DNA from: Andrena cerasifolii
Lineage: Eukaryota > Arthropoda > Insecta > Hymenoptera > Andrenidae
Direction: 5' to 3'
DNA length: 64,000 nt
Assembly (NCBI RefSeq): GCF_050908995.1
Contig: NW_027484978.1
Span: forward strand, 18,741-82,740
A model generated the notes under the pieces. That model ran no database searches and was not told the DNA's origin. It saw only the letters and a program-made list of their open reading frames with translations. This document shows, piece by piece, positions 57,780 through 64,000 of the stretch (the first letter of the stretch is position 1; each line of letters starts with the position of its first letter). A program made the position numbers and the translations under genes.

Positions 57780-59551
57780 TGTCACGTCCCAGGTGAGGTC
57801 TTTAGGAACGATGACTATGGGGAAGGAAAAAGACAGGCGCGAATCTAAAATCCAGCACTCTGAGATTTTTGGGGGAAGACCAGGCGCGAATATTAAATCC
57901 GTCACACTGAGGGTTTGGAAGGAACTTAGGCGCGAATATTGAATCCGTCACACTGAGGGTTTGGAAGGAACTTAGGCGCGAATATTGAATCCGTCACACT
58001 GAGGGTTTGAAAGGAATTCAGGCGCGAATCTATAATCCAGCACACTGAGGGTTTGGAAGGAGAGGAACGTCAGGCGCGAATCTTGAATCCAGCACACTGA
58101 GGGTTTTGAAGGAGAGGAACGTCAGGCGCGAATCTTGAATCCAGCACACTGAGGATTTAGAAGGGGATCAGGCGCAAATATTAAATCCGTCACTCTAATC
58201 GACCAGGGAAGGTTTTAAAAGGCGAATACACACCCTGGAAACACCTGTTAGGTCTTATTTTAGGTTTGGCTCTGTAATTGGATTTACCGTTATATTATTC
58301 GGCTCATGCAATAGTATGTTTGTAAACAGAGTAAGCGTCTCGCGTTCACTAACAGAAATCAGCTGTTGCGGCAGCTTGTTTGTTTGGGATCTTTGTAACC
58401 AAAGGGTGCACACAATAATTCAAAGCGTGATTTAAAACTAAGCGGTTTATTACTAATGCTTGGGATTTTAAGCATTGGCACATGACATTGATATAGATAT
58501 TAATTAATCACAATATGAAAATATGAATATGAAGTACATAGATATAAGCAAATGAGATTATTATAGAAGCAATAAGCGTTGCTAATATGAAATATAAATG
58601 ATCGCAATAAGCTTTAGAATGCAATATAACGTGGAAAACAATAAGAATAGTAATGCAAAAATATATATACACAAAGAAAGCATTAATGAGAATATATAGG
58701 TAATAAACGTTAATAATACAAAATAATGAAGGTTCGCAATAAGCTTTGATAGACAAAAATAATAATAGTCAATGGTATGGAGATGAATAACAATATTAAT
58801 AATTATAATTGCTTACGGTAGTTGCCGTAGAGCACTGATTTGAACACTTTTGGAATCATCCAATTATAAACTTTTCGTAATATAATTTAGTCGTTCACGG
58901 ACTTTCGTGACAGAAAAATGATCATTCTGGCCTCTCGGGACCTCGTATTTATAAGATTTTACAGGAGTATTGCGGGGGGTACGCACGGTAAAGACCTTGA
59001 TATATTTAAGAAATAAGTCGTAGTAGGACTTCCGGGGTTTTTATAAACGGTACGTGTATTAATAGACGTATTTATGTCACGTACGCCAAATATACGTCGC
59101 AATTAGGTTTCTGGGGTTTTTATGACTGCGAAAAGAAATACTCAACTCGTCGTATGGATTTCGGGTGATTTATAGGAAAAGGGTTACATTGGCTTGGACT
59201 CTGTGAGTCGTAAAGAGGGGATTGAGACGTGGTCTCGATTTAAGAGGGTTTTTGTAACGATGGACTTGTTTGAATTCGTTTTAAAGGGAAGGATTCGTGC
59301 CTCATGTGGCGAATAGGCGAAGGGGTTTTGTAACGATTATCTCGTGATGGGGATCTCTAAGATACATCATCGAGGTGGAGTTTTGTATCGATCATCTTGT
59401 ATTGGGGACCGCTAAGGTACAACATCAAGGTGATCGACGATTGAGGAGATGGGGGTAAGAGTTGAGTTTCAGGGACTTCGGTGTAGTGGTTTTGAGGCTT
59501 ACTAATAGATTTTTTGGAATAGGACCGCGCGAAAAATAGTGGGACGTCACA
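57780..59551 (-). repeat. Copy C 5' LTR, diverged subfamily
   Basis: This 1772-bp sequence has A-family ends (TGTCACGTCCC...GGGACGTCACA as read on plus). The array near the PBS (57830-58170, eight units) is close to A and B. Beyond about 58190 identity falls sharply: the 41-bp GATA-like array is not recognisable, and many indels occur. The palindrome, CCTTAGCGGTC-type motif, TATA box and AATAAA are retained. It is probably recombinant or an older subfamily. Confidence 0.88.
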
Positions 59552-62500
59552 TTATAAAATTTTTTTCTATATTTTTTAAATTTTTTCATTTTTAAAAATT
59601 TTTCTCTAATTTTTTAAAAAATTATTTAAAATTTTTTTTAAATTATTTAATTTTTTTTAATTTCCTTGTAATTTTTTTAAATTAAAAACAAATTTCTTTA
59701 ATTTTTTTTTAAAATTTTTTTTGAAAAATTGGTTTTAATTTTTTAACAAAATTTTTTAAAATTTGTTTTATTTATTTTTAAAAATTTTTTTTCTATATTT
59801 TTTAATTTTTTAAAAAATTTTAAATTCTTTAAAATTTTTTTTAAATTTTCTTATAATTTTTTAAAGAATTTTTTAAAAATTATCATAATTTTCTTAAAAT
59901 TTTTTAAAAAAATTTTTTAAATTTTTTATATTTATTTTTTTAATTGTTTAAAATTTTAATAAAATTTTTTTTATTATTTTTTTTTAATTTTTTAAATATT
60001 TTTTAAAATTTTTTAATCAAATTTTCTTATAATTTTTTTATTTTTAAAATTTTTTTTTTAATTTTTTAAAATTTTTTTAATAGTTTTTTAAATTTTTTTA
60101 ATTTTTTTAATTTTTCTTTGCTGTATTTTTTTAAAAAATTTTATTTATTTTTTTAATATTTTTAAAATTATTTATATTTTGTTACTTTTTGAAATTTTTC
60201 TAAATTTTTTAAAAGGTATTATTTTTTTATTTCAAAAATATTTTTAATTTTTTAAAATTTTTTTTTTAATTTTTAAATAATTTAAAAAAATTTTAATTTT
60301 TTAAAATTAAAAAATTTTTTTTATTAATTCTTTTTTAATTTTTTAAAAAAAAATTAAAAATTTTTTTTTATATTTTTAAAATTTTTTTTTAAAATTTTTT
60401 TAAAAACTTTTCTATACTTTAATTTTTTTAATTTTTTTAATTTTTTTTTAAAAATATAATTTCTTTATTTCAAAAAATGTTTTTAATTTTTTTTTTAAAT
60501 TTTTATTTTTCTTTTATTTTAATTTTTTTAATTTTTAAAATTTTTAAAATTTTTTAAAAATTATTATAAATTTTTAATTTTTTTTTAATTTTTTAAATGT
60601 TTTTTTAAGTTTAAATTTTTTTTTAATTTCTTTAAATTTTTTTTTAAAATATTGATTTTAATTTTTCAACAAAATTTTTGAAAATTTGTTTAATTTATTC
60701 TTTTTAAATTTTATTTTCTATATTTTTTAATTTTTAATTTTTTTTAAATTTTCTTTACTATAATTTTTTTAAATTTAAAAAATTTTTAATTTTTTTTTTA
60801 AAATTATGATTTCTTTATTTAAAAAAATGTTTTTTTAAATTTTTTAAATTTTTTGTTAATTTTTAAAAAATTTTTTTTTAAAAAATTTGATTTAAATTTT
60901 TAACAATTTTAAAAAAATTTTTTTATTTATTTTTTAATTTTTTTTCAGAATTTTATTTTAATTTTTTAACATATTTTAAATTTTTTTTAAAAAATTTGAA
61001 TTTTTTTTTTAAATTATTTATATTTTGTTATTTTTTTAAATTTTTCTAAATTCTTTAAATTTTTTTTAAAAGTATTATTCTTTTATTTCAAAAATGTTTT
61101 TTAATTTTAAAATTTTTTTTTAATTTTTATTTTCCTTTTATTTTAATTTTTTTATTTTCTTTAAAATTACATATATTTTTTAATTTTTGAAATTTTTGAA
61201 TTTTTTTTGAATTTTTTAAATTTTTAAAGAAATTTTTTTTAATTTTCTTAAAATTTTTTTTATTTTTTAAATTTTTTTTTTAATTTTTCTAAATTTTTAA
61301 AATTTTTTTTTAAAAGTATTATTCTTTTATTTAAAAAATGTGTTTTAATTTTTCAAATTTTTTTTTTAATTTTTATTTTTCGTTTATTTTAATTTTTTAA
61401 TTCAAATTTTTTAAAATTTTTTAAAAATTTTCTTATAATTTTTTTTATTTTTAAATTTTTTAAAATTTTTTTAAAAAGTATTATTCTTTTATTTCAAAAA
61501 TGTTTTTTAATTTTTTTAAATGTTTTTTAATTTTTATTTTCCTTTTATTTTAATTTTTTAAATTTAAAATTTTTTTTTATTTTTTAAAAATTTTCTTTTA
61601 AAAAATTGGTTTTAATTTTTTAACAAAATTTTTTAGAATTTGCTTTATTTATTTTTTTTAAATTTTATTTTCTATATTTTTTAATTTTTTAAATTTTTTA
61701 ATTTTTTAAAATTTTTTAAAATTTTCATATAATTTTTTTATTTTTTAATTTTTATTAAATTTTTTAAAAATTATCATAATTTTCTTAAAATTATTTAAAA
61801 TTTTTAAAAAATTAGAAATTTTTTTTTTTTAATTTTGTTTTAATTTATTAAAATTTTAAAAAAAATTTTATTAATTCTTTTTTAATTTTTTAAATATTTT
61901 TTAAAAATTTTTTAACAAATTATTTTATAATTTTTTTAAATTTTTTTTTAAATTATTAATTTTTTTTTAATTTTTTAAAATTTTTTTAAAAGTTTTTAAA
62001 TATTTTTTAAAAATTTTTAAACAAATTTTCTTATAATTTTTTTATTTTTTTTAAATTTTTTCAATTTTTCTAAAAAAATTTTAATCTTTTTTAATTTTTA
62101 AATTTTTTTTAAAATTTTTAAAAAACTTTTCTTTACTTTAATTTTTATATTTTTTTTTAAATTTTTTTTAAAAATATAATTTCTTTATTTCAAAAAATGT
62201 TTTTAAATTTTTTTTAAATTTTTATTTTTCTTTTTTTTTAATTTTTTTTTTATTTTTAAAAATTTTTTTTAATTTTTTTTTAATTTTTTTTTAATTTTCT
62301 TATAATTTTTTTATTTTTTAAAATTTTTTAAAAATTTTCTAAACATTTTTAAATTTTTTTAAAGGTATTATTATTTTATTTCAAAAATATTTTTAATTTT
62401 TTTTTTAATTTTTTTTAATTTTTTATTTCTCTTTTATTTTAATTTTTTAATTTTTAAAATTTAAAAAAAAAATTTTTTAATTTTCTTATAATTTTTTTTA

Positions 62501-64000
62501 TTTTTTAATTTTTTTCATTTTCAAAAAAAAAATTTTATTTATTTTTGTTTTAAATTATTATTTTTAAAATTTTTTTTTAATTTTTTAAAATTAAAAAAAA
62601 AATTTATTAATTTTTTTTTAATGTTTTAAATATTTTTTAAACAATTTTTAACAAATTATTTTATAATTTTTTTTATTTTTAAATTTTTTTAAATTATTAA
62701 TTTTTTTTAATTTTTTAAATTTTTTAAAAATTTTCTAAACTTTTTAAATTTTTTTTAAAGGTATTATTATTTTATTTCAAAAATATTTAAAATTTTTTTT
62801 AATTTTTTTTTAATTTTTATTTTCCTTTTATTTTAATTTTTTTTAATTTTTTAAAAAAAATTTTATTTTTTTTTAAATTTACTTATAATTTTTTATTTCT
62901 AAATTTTTTTTAAATTTTTAAATTTTTTTTAAAATTTTTTTAAATTATTCTTTCCTTTATGGTTTTTAAAAATTTTTATTTATTTTTCTTATTTTTTTTA
63001 AATTATTATTTTTTATTTCAAAAAATGTTTTTTAAATTTAAAAATTTTTTTTTTTTAATTTTTATTTTACTTTTATTTTAATTATTTTTAATTTTTTTAA
63101 ATTTAAAAAAAAGGTTTTTAATTTTCTTATAATTTTTTTAAAAAAATTAAAAATTTTTTTTTTAATTTTGTAAAAAATTTTTTTTTAATTTTTTTTCTTT
63201 ATTTTTTTCAATTTTTTTAATTTTTAAAAAAAATTTATTTATTTTTATTTTTTTTAATTTTTTTTACAAGTACTATTCTTTTATTTCAAAAATGTGTTTT
63301 AATTTTTAAAATTTTTTTAATTTTTATTTTTCGTTTATTTTAATTTTTTTAATTATTAAAATTGTTTTAAAATTTTTTAAAAATTTTCTTATAATTTTTT
63401 TTATTTTTAAAGTTTTTTTAAAATTTTTTAAAAAACTTTTCTTTACTTTAATTTTTAAAATTTTTTAAAAATTTTTTTTTAAAATATAATTTCTTTATTT
63501 CAAAAAATGTTTTTAAATTTTTTTTTAATTTTATTTTTCTTTTTTTTTTAATTTTTTTTATTTTTTTAAATTTTTTTTTAAATTTTTTTTTAATTTTCTT
63601 ATAATTTTTTTTCAATTTTTAAAAATATATTCAAAAAAATTTCTAAATTTTTAAAAAATTTTTTTTTAATTTTCTTATAATTTTTTTATACTTTAAAATT
63701 TTTAAAAATTTTCTAAACTTTTTTAAATTTTTTTAAAGGTATTATTATTTTATTTCAAAAATATTTTTAATTTTTTTAATTTTTATTTCTCTTTTATTTT
63801 AATTTTTTAATTTTTAAAATTTAAAAAAAAATTTAATTTTCTTATAATTTTTTTTATTTTCTAATTTTTTTCATTTTCAAAAACAAATTTTTCATTTATT
63901 TTTGTTTTAAATTATTATTTTTAAATTTTTTTTTAATTTTTTAAAATTTAAAAAAAAAATTTTATTAATTTTTTTAATGTTTTAAATATTTTTTAAACAA
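59552..64000. repeat. A/T-only satellite, right block
   Basis: T-run-biased satellite. A marker AAAG(G/T)ATTATT-TTTTATTTCAAAAAT followed by TTTT(C/T)CTTTTATTTTAATTTTT recurs near 60215, 61070, 61315, 61485, 62365, 62760, 63270 and 63735, showing a repeat family distinct from that in the 14-26 kb block. No gene is seen. Confidence 0.85.

Larger units (their letters stand above)
54214..59551 (-). mobile_element. Copy C: 3'-truncated A-family element
   Basis: On the minus strand this keeps the 5' LTR (57780-59551), PBS, both uORFs, gag and pol up to the RT motif LDQLGGAK, then ends in satellite. It overlaps copy B over roughly 0.7 kb of pol with different sequence, so B and C are not halves of one element. 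It is a mosaic: LTR upstream part and RT part (54214-54470) are diverged, while gag and protease (about 54480-57755) and the TTCGCGCC array are close to A. Confidence 0.9.

Noticed and set aside
58508..58756. 82-aa Ile/Tyr-rich antisense frame in the copy C LTR
   Set aside because: It lies in the AT-rich part of a diverged LTR with no counterpart in copies A or B.
33311..59551. One single minus-strand element with LTRs at 33311 and 57780 and a large satellite insertion
   Set aside because: The two LTRs differ strongly in U3, the two pol segments overlap with different sequence, and the flanking TTAT match is trivial in A/T DNA.

Overview
The window looks like a stretch of insect (arthropod) repeat-rich heterochromatin. 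No ordinary single-copy host gene is visible apart from one possible captured exon fragment. The clues are Ty3/Gypsy (Metaviridae) LTR retrotransposons primed by tRNA-Leu, an errantivirus/baculovirus-F-like Env, a GGTTAGGTTAGG motif typical of arthropod DNA, and kilobases of almost pure A+T satellite. Hymenoptera is a guess from overall style only. Young nested retroelements between satellite blocks resemble the retroelement islands of insect centromeres or pericentromeres, but that is inference.

Layout. 1-616: A/T satellite. 617-11662: a complete Gypsy-type element, copy A, with 1803-bp LTRs, a 5-bp target duplication, two related Cys-rich ORFs before gag, gag, a -1 frameshift signal, pol with one nonsense codon, and a third ORF. 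11668-13300: satellite. 13301-14779: a probable small solo LTR split by a 1.1-kb foldback element (471-bp inverted arms). 14780-26955: satellite. 26956-28119: a solo LTR of another family with a 4-bp target duplication and eight covarying hairpin units. 28120-33310: satellite. 33311-48178 (minus strand): copy B of the A family, split by a nested env-bearing Gypsy element (37703-45990, TSD TTCG). 48179-54213: satellite. 54214-59551 (minus strand): copy C, the 5' half of another A-family member with a diverged LTR. 59552-64000: satellite.

How the parts work together. In family A, LTR transcripts would encode two small CX2C proteins, Gag with two zinc knuckles, and Gag-Pol by -1 slippage at GGGAAAC. 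Pol carries protease, RT, RNase H, a linker with an AT-hook-like motif, a macrodomain-like segment and integrase, and a small basic/Pro-rich ORF3 follows. The nested element encodes Gag, Pol and the TM half of an F-type Env. Its SU half is absent, and an antisense block with splice-site-like borders and a poly(A) signal lies in that position.

All elements carry lesions, yet both complete LTR pairs are more than 99% identical, so the insertions are recent or some lesions are assembly errors. The most novel-looking features are the covarying hairpin array in the solo LTR, the duplicated Cys-rich ORFs, the macrodomain-like insert in Pol, and the antisense exon-like block. Homology calls rest on motif recognition; no search was run.
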